A stretch of DNA of 64,000 bases, from positions 1 through 64,000 of the forward strand of contig JAICUB010000032.1 of assembly GCA_025936045.1 (NCBI GenBank). The letters run 5' to 3'. Shown piece after piece: positions 25,970-37,714 of the stretch (position 1 is its first letter; each line of letters opens with the position of its first letter). The notes beneath the pieces are model-generated. The model worked only from the letters and a program-made list of their open reading frames with translations, did not search any database and had not been told where the DNA came from. Source of the DNA: Polyangiaceae bacterium. Its GTDB lineage: Bacteria > Myxococcota_A > Polyangia > Polyangiales > Polyangiaceae. A program made the translations under genes and the position numbers.

Positions 25970-26942
25970 CCGCGTGCACCTCCGCCGTCTCCTCACCTCG
26001 ATCGCCGTGACGGCGGTGCTGTGCGCTTTCGCGCCGCGCGCGCGCGCGGAAGGCGCGATGGAGCCTTCGAGTGAGCGTGCCGACCGACTCTTTCGCGAGG
26101 GTCGCGCCGCCTTGAAGCGCGAACAGTACGATCTCGCTTGCGCGAAGCTTGCCGAGAGCGAAGAGCTCGAATCAGCGGTCGGCACGCTGCTCAACCTGGC
26201 CGTGTGCTTCGAAAAGCGAGAGCAGCGCGCGGCCGCTTGGTCTGCCTATCGCGATGCGCTCGGGCTCGCGCGCGAGTCGGACAACACCGATGCGGAACGG
26301 TTCGCGCGGCAACAGATCGCCAAGCTCGAGGCCGATCTCGTGCGAGTCACTCTCGTGCCACCGCCCTCGCCACCCGCGAGCATGGCCGTCGCCCTCGACG
26401 GCGTCGTGCTCGCGCCCGAACGCTGGCAACGCCCGGTCGCGCTCGAGCTCGGTATTCACGTGATCGAGGCGACCGCGCCCGGACGCAAGACCTGGTCGCG
26501 CACCGTCGTCGCGCTCCAAGGTGGGACGGAGCGTGTCGTCGTCATCCAGCCACCGGCGCTCGTCTTACGACCGACGCCGCGGTCCGCCGGCGCGGAGCCT
26601 CCACCGCCGCAGCCCGTGACCGCGAGCGTTTTCCAGGCGCGCTGGGTCGTCCCCGGAGCGATCGCGCTCGTGGGCGTCGCCGCAACCGCCTATTTCGGGG
26701 CGAGCGCCGCATCGGCCTGGCAAACCCGTCGCGTGCATTGTCCGGAACATGCCTGCGATTCGACGGCCGTCCACGCCTCGGAGCGCGCCGCACGCTTCGC
26801 GCGCCTCGCGGACGTGAGCGCGGTCGTGACGGCGACCGCCGCGCTGACCTCTATTTATTTGGGGGTCGGCTGGTCGCGGCACCGCGCCCTGCCGAGCCGG
26901 GCGCAATACGCGCCCGTGGTGCAGGTCGGAGGGAGCTTCTGA
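25941..26942 (+). CDS. TPR-containing membrane protein
   Basis: A 333-residue protein with a signal peptide ending near ARAEG. Residues 40-130 are a TPR-like helical region (ADRLFREGRAALKREQYDLACAKLAESEELE, LLNLAVCFEKREQRAAAWSAYRDAL). A beta-rich, PEGA-like region (residues 135-205; VALDGVVL, GIHVIEATAPGRK) follows, then two membrane segments (about 234-258 and 292-311). This layout is common next to Ser/Thr kinases in Myxococcota. It overlaps the kinase gene by 29 bases and its TGA shares a base with the next ATG. The role is probably structural or scaffolding. Confidence 0.82.
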   Translation: MTQRSSFANSRVHLRRLLTSIAVTAVLCAFAPRARAEGAMEPSSERADRLFREGRAALKREQYDLACAKLAESEELESAVGTLLNLAVCFEKREQRAAAWSAYRDALGLARESDNTDAERFARQQIAKLEADLVRVTLVPPPSPPASMAVALDGVVLAPERWQRPVALELGIHVIEATAPGRKTWSRTVVALQGGTERVVVIQPPALVLRPTPRSAGAEPPPPQPVTASVFQARWVVPGAIALVGVAATAYFGASAASAWQTRRVHCPEHACDSTAVHASERAARFARLADVSAVVTATAALTSIYLGVGWSRHRALPSRAQYAPVVQVGGSF

Positions 26943-28252
26943 TGCGAAGTACGTCGTTACGCCTGATTGGCAAGCTGTGGCTCGTGGGGTTATCGAGCCT
27001 CGGCTGTGAATCGCTGCTTGGCCTCGCGCCGACCGAGCTCTATATGGACCCGCTGCCCGGGAGCTCGAGCGGCGCGCCCGGAAAGGCAGGTGGCCAATCC
27101 TTCGTGGACCAAAGTGGCCGCGGAGGCGACGCTTCGCTGCCGTCGGGCAGCGCAGGCCGAACCGCGCGCGGCGGCGAATCGTCAGCCGGGCGGGGCGGCG
27201 GCTCGTCGGGCTCGGGCGGTTCACGCTCGAGCGGTCAAGGCATGCAGAGCGCCGGCGTCGGGGCGGGGGCGAGCGCGAACGGCGCCGGTGGCACGTCGAA
27301 TGACGGCGGCATGCGCACGGGCAATTTCGTCGGCGCGGGTGAAGGAGGTGTGGAGGCTGGTGCAGGCGGCGCGGGTGAAGGAGGTGTGGAGGCTGGTGCG
27401 GGCGGCGCGGGCCCTCACGGGGGCGGGGGCGGGAACGAGCTCGGCGAAGGCGGCGTCGCCGGTCTCGGACAGCTCGCGAAAGGCGCGATCATGTCCCAGG
27501 ACAATCGCTGTCTCTCTATCGAGCGGACTAGCGGAACGACCGTGACGGACGCGCGGGTCGTATTGCGGCCGTGCGGCGACGACCCCAAGCAGAGCTTCAG
27601 TCGCGACGCCGAGTCTCACCTGTGGGCCACGGCGTTCGCGGACGCATTTCTAATCGCACCCGCGGACGGCACGCCCGCTGGCTTGAGCGTGGCTGCGGCT
27701 CACGAGCCCGCCCCCGCGAACGAGCTCTGGTGGTTCGACAGCGTGCAGGTGATGAACGATGGGGGTCAGTGCCTCGACGTTTGGAACGCCGACTTCGAGC
27801 AGGCGGAGGCGGAGCTCTGGGCCTGCCACGAGGGCTATCCGGAACTTTGGTCGATCACCGCCGCGGGGCAGATCCAACAGGAGACGACCACGCAGGAGCT
27901 GTATTGTCTCGATCTGCCTTACGGGAACGACGCGAACGGGAGCACGTTCCAAGTGTTTCCCTGCTACGCCGAGCTGGCGACCAATCAGCAATACGTCTTC
28001 GACGACGGCCGCATCAACCCGCTCGGTAAGATCAAGTGCCTCACCGTCGACGGTGATCCGACCGAGTCCGGCGTCGAGCTCGTGACGGACGCGTGCGATC
28101 GCTCGGTGCGGCGGCCCGTCGCCCAGTCCTTTCACCTGCGTGGTCCGATCCAAAACCAGGGCCTCTGCCTCACGATGGCGGTGGATTCCGACAGCGTGTG
28201 GCTCGCGGAGTGCGCACGGGGCGACGCGCAGACATGGGAGTGGTACTTTTAA
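26942..28252 (+). CDS. Ricin-type lectin lipoprotein
   Basis: A 436-residue lipoprotein: lipobox SLGC (Cys22), a long Gly/Ser/Ala linker (to about 175) and a C-terminal beta-trefoil of the ricin B lectin type with repeated units such as CLSIERTSG, CLDVWNADFEQAEAELWAC, LYCLDLPYG and CLTVDGDPTESGVELVTDAC, and the Q-x-W-like ending QTWEWYF. It should sit on the outer surface and bind sugars. The ATG overlaps the previous stop (TGATG), making this the fourth gene of a coupled operon with a kinase and a sigma-54 activator. Confidence 0.87.
   Translation: MRSTSLRLIGKLWLVGLSSLGCESLLGLAPTELYMDPLPGSSSGAPGKAGGQSFVDQSGRGGDASLPSGSAGRTARGGESSAGRGGGSSGSGGSRSSGQGMQSAGVGAGASANGAGGTSNDGGMRTGNFVGAGEGGVEAGAGGAGEGGVEAGAGGAGPHGGGGGNELGEGGVAGLGQLAKGAIMSQDNRCLSIERTSGTTVTDARVVLRPCGDDPKQSFSRDAESHLWATAFADAFLIAPADGTPAGLSVAAAHEPAPANELWWFDSVQVMNDGGQCLDVWNADFEQAEAELWACHEGYPELWSITAAGQIQQETTTQELYCLDLPYGNDANGSTFQVFPCYAELATNQQYVFDDGRINPLGKIKCLTVDGDPTESGVELVTDACDRSVRRPVAQSFHLRGPIQNQGLCLTMAVDSDSVWLAECARGDAQTWEWYF
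27332..27403 (+). repeat. Tandem 36-base repeat in the lectin linker
   Basis: Two copies of a 36-base unit, almost identical, encode a duplicated 12-residue Gly/Glu/Ala block (GAGEGGVEAGAG) in the linker; a partial third copy starts at 27404. The near identity suggests a recent slippage duplication. Confidence 0.8.
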
Positions 28253-28359
28253 CCCTCACGGCCGCGCGTCGCACCAAGCTCGCTCGCGAGCGGCTCAGAA
28301 CCTCTCGCAGCTGCGATGATCGCCGGCCGCGTTCGCCGCTGCCGTTCATCGCTCTGCTC

Positions 28360-28379
28360 GTGTCGCCGGCCGGTGACAC
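28360..28379. terminator. Hairpin between convergent lectin and lipoprotein genes
   Basis: GTGTCGCC and GGTGACAC pair (one G-T wobble) around a GGCC loop in the 146-base convergent region. It could serve both strands, though neither side has a clear U-tract. Confidence 0.4.
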
Positions 28380-28398
28380 TTCCGCGGGCGCACGCTGC

Positions 28399-29394
28399 TT
28401 ACTCGCAGCTCGTGTCCGACCACACGTGCAGCACATAGGGCATCGGCGTCGCGGGTGGACCGCCGAAGGTCGTTACGGCGATCTGCACGGTGCCTTCGCG
28501 AAGACCGGTCATCCGGAGCAGGCTCGGCCCGGCGACGTTGCTGCAGCCGTCGTCGGCTTGTTCGAGAAGATGCGGGCAGGCATCGTCGAGATCCAGCGGA
28601 TGATCGCTCCCGTCGCTGTCCTGGTAGGCCATCACGACCGTGTCGATCGGGTAGAAGGCTTGGCCGCTGAAGAGAAGCTCGGAGTCACACGTGTCGACGA
28701 CGAGGCGGTGCGGGCCGGGGCCGACGAGCTCGACCGCATAGACATCGACCGTGTAGGTGTAGCCTGCCGGTGGTTGACCGCAGCTGTCCGTGACGCGAAT
28801 GAAGGGCGCGTCCGTGTTGTCGAGCGTGCCGTCGAAGACGTGCTCCGCGTGAAGCTCCACCGAGCCGTCGAGTAGAGGGACCCGCACTGGAGACGCGGCG
28901 GCCGAGTAGCGCGAACTCACGTCCACGTAGGGGCCGCCCGTCGCGCCGCCCGCCCCGGCGCCACATCCCGCCTCTGGCCCGCCGCCGGCGTTCAAGCCAC
29001 CGTCGCCCGCGCCGGCCGCACCCGCAAAATCGGTGCCCGAGGCGCCCGCGTCGCCGGCGCCAGAGGCACCCGCGCTTCCACCTGGCCCGGTCCCCGCCGT
29101 CGCCGGCGCGCTGCGTCCTCCCGCGCCGGCGCGACCGGCGCCGTCCGGTGTGCCCCCTGAAGCGGTGCCGGTTGCGTTGGACGCGCCGCCGTAGCCGCCG
29201 CTGCGTCCGCCCGTCGCGTTGCCTCCCGCACCCGCGGTGCTGACCCGAGCGCCGGCCGCCTCCGTTCCGCCGCTCCCGGCCGCCGAGGAGCCGCCGCCCG
29301 GCGCGTCGTGGCCCTCCGCACTACTCGACTCGCTCGAGCCGCAGCCGAATGCGCCGCAGAGCCCCGCCGCCAAAAGAAAGCTGAGCCTGGGCAT
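28399..29394 (-). CDS. Gly-rich lipoprotein of unknown function
   Basis: A 331-residue lipoprotein with lipobox AFGC, a Gly/Ser/Ala/Thr linker to about residue 165 and a C-terminal domain of about 165 residues with four Cys (DSCGQPP, VDTCDSE, DACPHLL, DGCSNV) and alternating strands. The middle (APFIRVTDSCGQ, RLVVDTCDSELLFSG, VVMAYQDSDG, TVQIAVTTFGG) resembles the bacterial pre-peptidase/DUF4625-like beta-sandwich in which a domain binds calcium or sugar, but I cannot name it. ATG 29394 starts three bases after the stop of the WYL-like gene, so the two are coupled. Confidence 0.7.
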   Translation of the reverse strand: MPRLSFLLAAGLCGAFGCGSSESSSAEGHDAPGGGSSAAGSGGTEAAGARVSTAGAGGNATGGRSGGYGGASNATGTASGGTPDGAGRAGAGGRSAPATAGTGPGGSAGASGAGDAGASGTDFAGAAGAGDGGLNAGGGPEAGCGAGAGGATGGPYVDVSSRYSAAASPVRVPLLDGSVELHAEHVFDGTLDNTDAPFIRVTDSCGQPPAGYTYTVDVYAVELVGPGPHRLVVDTCDSELLFSGQAFYPIDTVVMAYQDSDGSDHPLDLDDACPHLLEQADDGCSNVAGPSLLRMTGLREGTVQIAVTTFGGPPATPMPYVLHVWSDTSCE

Positions 29395-29396
29395 CG

Positions 29397-29747
29397 TCAA
29401 GCTACCCCTTGGGATCCAACGCGGCAGTGGATTTTCGCCATGGCGCTATCGTTCGGGTTGTAGTGCGGATCATCGGGAACGAATGCTTCGCCGGTCGGGC
29501 GAACGTCGAGCATCTTGTCTACCGTCCATAGTTTGCCGAACCCCATGCCGCGTGAATGGCTGTCCCCTCGCACTTGGATGGCCCGCAGCACCTCGTTCTC
29601 GTCGGTGAAGCCGTGGCAGTAAGGTGCGACGACGCGGTGCAGGCCGTCGTAGTCGAACTCGAGTAGCTCACAGCGACGAATGGCGGCGCGGATAACGTCC
29701 TTATGCCCGTTCGTTCTCGGGGGCAGGGGAGACGAGAACGGAGACAT
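29397..29747 (-). CDS. Small WYL-like domain protein
   Basis: A 116-residue protein in which AAIRRCELLEFDYDGLHRVVAPYCHGFTDENEVLRA corresponds, in short pieces, to the WYL pattern (helix, F-x-Y-x-G strand, R-x-x-x-P-x-x-x-G, then a strand and GKLWTVDKM). WYL domains bind nucleic acid or nucleotide ligands, usually attached to a helix-turn-helix; here no DNA-binding domain is present. The 3' end touches the downstream lipoprotein start. Assignment is by pattern only. Confidence 0.6.
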   Translation of the reverse strand: MSPFSSPLPPRTNGHKDVIRAAIRRCELLEFDYDGLHRVVAPYCHGFTDENEVLRAIQVRGDSHSRGMGFGKLWTVDKMLDVRPTGEAFVPDDPHYNPNDSAMAKIHCRVGSQGVA

Positions 29748-29815
29748 GCCTGCCTGTTTACCATGGCGGGCGCGTAGGATCGACGCGACATCCGCTCGCC
29801 GTGGACGCGGGTCCG

Positions 29816-31073
29816 CTACTCGACTCGCAAAGCGGCCACGCGCTTCGCGTCGGACGTGGCGACGAGCACCGTATTGCGAGGTGTGACGCGTGGCTCGAAG
29901 AGCTCGGCGACGAGGACGTGCTGGCCGTGCTCTTCGAGCGCGGCCGCGCGATCGAGAACGATGGTGATCTCCACCAGCCGGGCGAGGAGATGGCGCGGCA
30001 AGGAGAGGCGGCGCATCGTCGCGTGCTCGCGCTCGGCGGCGTCGGCGTGAAAACGAAGCTCGGCCGGCGTCGGCGGCGGCAGCTTTCGCGCTGCGAGCAC
30101 CGTCCCCGCGAGCTCGGCAAAACCCGCCTGCGCGCGCCGTCGATTGACGCCCCGCATTTCTTCGCCGGCGCCGACAGGCACGCCGCGCGCCTGGAGCAGG
30201 CGCCGTAGACAGAGCCTCGCTTCACGTCCGCGCAGGTTGTCGTCGAGGCTCGCTTCCACGCCCCGCGCTCGCGCCGTCAGGTTCGCGAGGCCGAGCACCG
30301 GTTTCTTCAGGGTAAGGGTGCCTCCCGCCTGCGAGAGCATGGCGCGTGCGGGCGTCGTGATCTTTTGGAAGCAGCACGAACAGAGCAACAAGCTGGAACG
30401 AGCGGCCGCCGCCGCGAGTACCAGACGGTCCCCGAGGTCGCCGCAAGCGTGCAGACCTATCGCCAAATCGGTGTTCTCGAGCTCGAGCCGTTCCGGCCCG
30501 ACATCGGCCGCTGCGAAACGAACATCGAGCGCGCCCAGGTTCCGAGACCGCTGCTCGGCGCGCCGTCGTGCCGTCCGGAGGCGCAACGCTTCGCGCTCGA
30601 GCGCGAGCGTCGGACGCCGAAAGAGCTCGGCGGAAAGCCGCGCGAGATGCCCGCTGCCGGCGCCCACGTCTACGACGCGAGCGGCGCCTGCAGCGAACGG
30701 CGCGGCCAGGCCGAGCAGCGCGCCGAGCTGCTCCCGCTTGCGGGCGGGCACGCCGCGCAGTGCCGCCGCTGGCAGCTGCAACGCGGAAATGCCGAGCCGC
30801 GGGAGGGCCGTCACTCGACGCACCCTTTCCGCAAGCCTCACGAGATCCCGCGGCGCGCTCGCCAGCGCTCGTAGCCCAGCCTCGAGCCCGCTTTCTTCAC
30901 AGGAGCGGAGCTCGCGCTCTCCGAGCGAGAGCAGAAACTCGTCCCAGCCTCGCTGTCTGCACCACGCAGGCGGCTCCGCGTCCTCGACCGGCTCGCCGAG
31001 GATATCGAGCTCGGCGCTGAGCACGGCCGCCGCTTCCCGAAGCCGGTCACTCGCGCTCGAGGCGTCGCTCGGA

Positions 31074-31084
<11 letters not shown>
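29816..31084 (-). CDS. METTL25/RRNAD1-like SAM-dependent methyltransferase
   Basis: A 422-residue protein. After a helical N-terminus (1-100), PARKREQL and a Rossmann methyltransferase core follow: VVDVGAGSGHLARLSA (SAM site), ALEREALRLRTA, IGLHACGDLGD and SCCFQKI. This set of motifs, especially HACGDL and CCFQK, is characteristic of the METTL25/RRNAD1 group known mainly from eukaryotes. A C-terminal helical region of about 170 residues completes the protein. The substrate is unknown; an RNA or ribosomal target is possible. Confidence 0.8.
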
Positions 31085-33966
<2,882 letters not shown>

Positions 33967-33976
33967 CGTGCGCCAG

Positions 33977-33998
33977 TCGGACCTTGACGGTCCGATTT
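33977..33998 (+). terminator. Rho-independent-like terminator after groEL
   Basis: TCGGACC and GGTCCGA form a perfect seven-pair stem with a five-base loop (TTGAC), followed by TTT. It starts 11 bases after the groEL stop and sits before the convergent UbiA gene. Confidence 0.6.
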
Positions 33999-34028
33999 GC
34001 CCGCGCAAGACGGCATTTTGGCCGCATT

Positions 34029-34961
34029 TTACCCGTGCGGCCGCGTCACGGACGTGGCGAGGCCTGCCAGCTGGGCGAGGATCGCGAGAAAGAAGAGGGC
34101 GACGCTCGCGAAGGCGAGGCTCTCCCACGCAGCCTCGCGCCGGTGATCGCCGCGCTGCAGACGGATGCACAGCATCGCCGCGAGCGGCGCGAGCGCGAGC
34201 CAAAAGAGAGCGCCACGCGACGGAACGTCGAAGCACAGACCCAAGACCGCAAGCATGAATGCGATCAGGATCGAACCTTGGACGAGCCGGGCCGAGCGCT
34301 CCGGGCCGAGCAGGACGACCCAGCTCAGCTTGCCGACGCTGCGGTCACCGGCGTGATCCGGAAACTCGATCGTGACTAGCATCGCGATTTGCAGCAAAAC
34401 GAGCGGTGCGCTCAGCATCAGCGGAAACGGTTCGAAACGACCCGCCTGCACGAGAAAGCCCGCGAGCGGAGTGAGCAGTGGGACGACGAGTGCCGTCGCC
34501 GGCTCACCGAGTCCGCGGCTGTGGAGACGTAACGGAGGACCCGCGTGGGACCAGGCGAGAGCCTGCATGATCAAGAGGAGTCCGACGCTGCCGGCACGAT
34601 CCGGCGAGCGGAGCAGCAGCGTGAAAGCAGCCAGGAGCGCGAGCGAGCCCACGGCCGTCGCGGCGCGGAGAGCAACGTCGCGCGGAAGCTCCCCCTCGAC
34701 CAGAACGCGACTGCCACCCGACCAACGAGTAGGAGTCCGGTTGGCCTTGTCCGCCTCGTAGTCGTAGTAGTCGTTCGAGTAGTGAGTCATGAGCTGGATC
34801 GAGCTCACGGCGAGCTGGCCCAGCGCGAACGCTCCGAGCTCGAAGGGATATCCGCGTCGCAGCGCTGCGAGCGCGCCGAGGCCGTAGAGCGCGAAGCCTC
34901 CGAGCAGGAACACGGGGCGGCCGAGGCGCACGACGGCCGCCGCGCGCGCGATCGCGTTCAT
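34029..34961 (-). CDS. UbiA-family prenyltransferase (MenA-like)
   Basis: A 310-residue integral membrane protein with about eight or nine helices. Two Asp-rich motifs that bind prenyl diphosphate are present: NDYYDYEADK (NDxxDxxxD) and FPDHAGDRSVGK. The sequence is closest in style to 1,4-dihydroxy-2-naphthoate prenyltransferase. It is the last gene of the type III polyketide operon, separated by one base from the FAD oxidoreductase stop, and should attach an isoprenoid to the aromatic product. The ATG at 34961 is set by that junction; upstream in-frame codons belong to the neighbouring gene's region. Confidence 0.9.
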   Translation of the reverse strand: MNAIARAAAVVRLGRPVFLLGGFALYGLGALAALRRGYPFELGAFALGQLAVSSIQLMTHYSNDYYDYEADKANRTPTRWSGGSRVLVEGELPRDVALRAATAVGSLALLAAFTLLLRSPDRAGSVGLLLIMQALAWSHAGPPLRLHSRGLGEPATALVVPLLTPLAGFLVQAGRFEPFPLMLSAPLVLLQIAMLVTIEFPDHAGDRSVGKLSWVVLLGPERSARLVQGSILIAFMLAVLGLCFDVPSRGALFWLALAPLAAMLCIRLQRGDHRREAAWESLAFASVALFFLAILAQLAGLATSVTRPHG

Positions 34962-34962
34962 C

Positions 34963-36075
34963 TCAAGCGCCCCCCGCGAGCGCGACAAATGGCTGCATGG
35001 CGCCCGGGTATGCGCTGAAGCCTCGACGTGCGAGCTCGGCGAGACGCGGTCTCCCGGCGAGCGCGAGAACACCAGCGCCGAGCCAGCGATGCACGCGTAC
35101 GGCCTGGTCGCGCGCTCGTTCGAAGCGCCGGCGCGCCAACACGCTGCCTGTCAGGAGCGCGCACGCATGCTGTGCCAGAACATCGGCGCCGAGCAGAGCC
35201 AAGCTGAGACCGCCGGCTGTCACGGGATCGACACTCGCCGCGGCGTCCCCGAGCAAGATCAAACCCGGCGGCTCCGGCCCTCGACTCGAGCTCACGAGCG
35301 GTGCTCGGCCCATGAGCTCGCTCGTTTGTATCGCTCCTTCCAGCCAGTGTCGCAGCAACGGTTCGCGAGCGACCCAGCGCTCGAAACCACCGCGCAGATC
35401 GCCGCGCGCGGCGTCCTCGTGGGCGAGCGCCGCGACGAGGATCTCGTCGTTCGGCAGCGGCGTTACGTAGAGCTCATAGCCACGACACAGGAAGATCTCG
35501 ATGTCCGAGAGTGGCCGCATGTCGCGCGCGCGCCGAAAATGAGCGCGGATACCGACTCGGCGCGGACGAGCGACGTGCTCGAGGCCGAGCTTGCGCCGGA
35601 GTTTCGAACTGGAACCGTCCGCGGCAACGACGAGGCGGGCTCGGCAGGGTTGGCCGTCCACGACGACGCCCGTGACGCGGCCGCGTTCGTGGAGCAAGCC
35701 GTCCGCCCGTGCCCCGGAGGTCGCGCGCACGCCCCTCGTCCGAGCGGCGGCCGCCCACAGCGTCGCGTCGAGATGGATGCGCTTTTGGCCGAGGCCGTGC
35801 GGCGCGAGGGCGCCGTCGCCCGTGCCGAAGCCGGAGCGCACCGAACCGCCCGTCAGGTGATAACGCACGCCCGTGAGCGGTCGCCCGGCCACGGCGTCCG
35901 TGAGCTCGAGCGCGCGCAGCACGCCGACACCTGCCGGAAGCAGTCCCTCGCCGCAGGGCTTGTCGCGCGGGAAGGTGGCCTGGTCGTAGAGCTCGACTTC
36001 GAAACCACGACGTCCGAGCGCGATCGCGAGCGACGCGCCGGCGGGTCCGGCCCCGACGATGATCACGTCGGTCAT
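34963..36075 (-). CDS. FAD-dependent oxidoreductase (geranylgeranyl-reductase/monooxygenase family)
   Basis: A 370-residue flavoprotein: FAD site VIIVGAGPAGASLAIALGRRGFEVELYD, then DKPCGEGLLPAG, a second dinucleotide strand RLVVAADGSSS and the C-terminal GLILLGDAAASVDPVTAGGLSLALLGA, given here only as family landmarks. The family contains aromatic hydroxylases, halogenases and geranylgeranyl reductases. In a type III polyketide operon the likely role is ring hydroxylation of a resorcinol to a hydroquinone, as with flavin hydroxylases of phenolic-lipid operons. It overlaps the methyltransferase stop (ATGA). Confidence 0.9.
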   Translation of the reverse strand: MTDVIIVGAGPAGASLAIALGRRGFEVELYDQATFPRDKPCGEGLLPAGVGVLRALELTDAVAGRPLTGVRYHLTGGSVRSGFGTGDGALAPHGLGQKRIHLDATLWAAAARTRGVRATSGARADGLLHERGRVTGVVVDGQPCRARLVVAADGSSSKLRRKLGLEHVARPRRVGIRAHFRRARDMRPLSDIEIFLCRGYELYVTPLPNDEILVAALAHEDAARGDLRGGFERWVAREPLLRHWLEGAIQTSELMGRAPLVSSSRGPEPPGLILLGDAAASVDPVTAGGLSLALLGADVLAQHACALLTGSVLARRRFERARDQAVRVHRWLGAGVLALAGRPRLAELARRGFSAYPGAMQPFVALAGGA

Positions 36076-36650
36076 GGTCTCCCTCGCCCGACGCGTGGAA
36101 AAAACCGTGGCTTGTCACCCATGCTCGCGCAATACGCCGGATGCGCCAAGAGCACGCTCTCTTCGAGCAAGACGCGCCGCCGCAGCACCAAGACGTGCAG
36201 GGCCGAACCGACTGCGGCGGTGAACCAAGCACCTTGGACGAGTGGGAGCAGCAGAAGCTCGAGAAAGACGGCCACGTAGTTGGGATGCCGGAGGAATCGG
36301 TACGGCCCCGAGGTGACGACGCCGAGCGCGGCCGAATCGACCACACGCGCGTTCCAATGCTGACCGAGGCTACGGATGGCCGACACTCGCAGCAAGCTCG
36401 CGCCAAAGACGCCCCCGGCGGCGCTTGCGCCGAACCACCACGGGACCGTGCGCCCGCTCAGCAGCGGTTCCAGGATCGCCCCCGTGAGGACGGCGACGTG
36501 CAGGCCGACCATGCCGAGAAAGCCACGGTCGTCGACGATGCGCGCGCCGCGCTCGACGAGGCACCGGCGGTGACGCTGCGAAACGCGTAGCTCGAGCAAG
36601 CGAGTCACGGCGACCGAGCCGACGGACGCAACGAGCAGGGGCGTCAGCAC
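36072..36650 (-). CDS. Isoprenylcysteine carboxyl methyltransferase (ICMT)-family protein
   Basis: A 192-residue membrane methyltransferase with about four or five helices. The C-terminal signature GPYRFLRHPNYVAVFLE and EESVLLAHPAY holds the SAM-binding Arg-His-Pro-Asn and Glu residues of the ICMT/PEMT fold. Bacterial ICMT homologues paired with type III PKS genes methylate alkylpyrones or alkylresorcinols (BpsB type). I chose GTG 36650, which overlaps the end of the PKS gene; the open frame continues upstream inside the PKS gene. Confidence 0.88.
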   Translation of the reverse strand: MLTPLLVASVGSVAVTRLLELRVSQRHRRCLVERGARIVDDRGFLGMVGLHVAVLTGAILEPLLSGRTVPWWFGASAAGGVFGASLLRVSAIRSLGQHWNARVVDSAALGVVTSGPYRFLRHPNYVAVFLELLLLPLVQGAWFTAAVGSALHVLVLRRRVLLEESVLLAHPAYCASMGDKPRFFPRVGRGRP

Positions 36651-37693
36651 GGCTGGCCCCGCAACAGCGCAAGCTCGACGGTGATGCCCGGTCCGAACGC
36701 TGCGAGCAGGCCGTAGCCGCGCGGCCCTTGCCCGAGTGTTTCTCGCAACACGAACAGCACCGACGCGCTCGATTGATTCCCGTAGTGCGCGAGGACGTCC
36801 CACGAGGTGGCCGTCTGCGCCGGATTCAGCTCGAGCGTGCGTTCGAGCGCCTCGAGCACGCGACGGCCTCCGGGGTGCAGTACGAAGAACTCGAGATCCT
36901 TCGGCGCAAGGCCGTGGCGCCGAAGAAGCTGCCGCACGACTGCCGGGGTGCCGTCGGCGATGATGCGCGGCACGTTTTTCGAAAGGACGACGTAGAAACC
37001 GGAGTCGCGTAGGTCGAACCCCATGTCCTCGAGCGACGCCGGAAACAGTCCGGTTTGCGTCCCGACGATTTCGATGCCGGGCTGCGCGTTCCCTCCCTGC
37101 AGGAGCACGGCGGCGGCGCCGTCGCCGAAGAGTGCGCTCGCAACGATGTTTTCCGGCGACGGGTCGTCGCGTTGAAACGTGAGGCTCGGTAGCTCGACCG
37201 CCATCACCAACGCTCGGGCATGCGGGAACGCTCGCAGATGGCTATGTGCGAGCGCGAGTGCGCTTGCCCCACCCGCACACCCGAGCTCGGTCAAGGGCAG
37301 GCGACGCACGTCGTTGCGCAAGCCGAGTGGTTTCGCGAGCAGCGCCGCGAGCGACGGCAGCAAGACGCCGGTGCAAGACGAGGTGATGACCAGATCGATC
37401 TCCTCGGGAGCCAAGCGTGCTCGTGCGATGCAATCCTGCGCCGCGCGAAGCGCCAGCTCGACAGCGTGGCGACGGTAGAGCGCCATCCCCTCGGTCAGGC
37501 TGCGCGCTGCGCCCAGTCCCTCGAGCGGCACGACACTGTGCCGGCGGCGGACCCGCGTGTGGTCGAACAGAGTGCGAACCGACGCGGTTTTTTCGGCGTC
37601 GAGGCCGAGCGTCCGCGCGACTACGCCTGCCAGAGCGTGTTGCTCGATTGCATGGCGAGGGACCGCCGTACCGACGTGAGTGATGAACGCCAT
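36644..37693 (-). CDS. Type III polyketide synthase (chalcone synthase family)
   Basis: A 349-residue type III PKS. The catalytic triad is visible: Cys139 in ELGCAGGAS, His273 in VLHPGGRR and Asn306 in HYGNQSSAS; the C-terminal loop is AFGPGITVE. Length matches the family (about 350-390). The bacterial subtypes condense a fatty acyl starter with malonyl-CoA to give alkylpyrones or alkylresorcinols; the co-encoded methyltransferase, flavoprotein and prenyltransferase favour a phenolic lipid. It is the first gene of a coupled four-gene operon. Another possible start lies upstream, but ATG 37693 gives the expected MAFITHVGTAVP beginning. Confidence 0.93.
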   Translation of the reverse strand: MAFITHVGTAVPRHAIEQHALAGVVARTLGLDAEKTASVRTLFDHTRVRRRHSVVPLEGLGAARSLTEGMALYRRHAVELALRAAQDCIARARLAPEEIDLVITSSCTGVLLPSLAALLAKPLGLRNDVRRLPLTELGCAGGASALALAHSHLRAFPHARALVMAVELPSLTFQRDDPSPENIVASALFGDGAAAVLLQGGNAQPGIEIVGTQTGLFPASLEDMGFDLRDSGFYVVLSKNVPRIIADGTPAVVRQLLRRHGLAPKDLEFFVLHPGGRRVLEALERTLELNPAQTATSWDVLAHYGNQSSASVLFVLRETLGQGPRGYGLLAAFGPGITVELALLRGQPC

Positions 37694-37714
37694 GGACCCG
37701 AGGTACGCGCGACA

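Noticed and set aside
26700-28252. CRISPR-like regular repeats
   Set aside because: The only regular repeat is a two-copy coding duplication in a Gly-rich linker; no spacer-repeat pattern or cas gene anywhere in the window.
34420-34450. GGTTCGAA resembling a tRNA T-arm
   Set aside because: No acceptor or anticodon stems around it; it lies inside the UbiA gene. No tRNA gene was found in the window.
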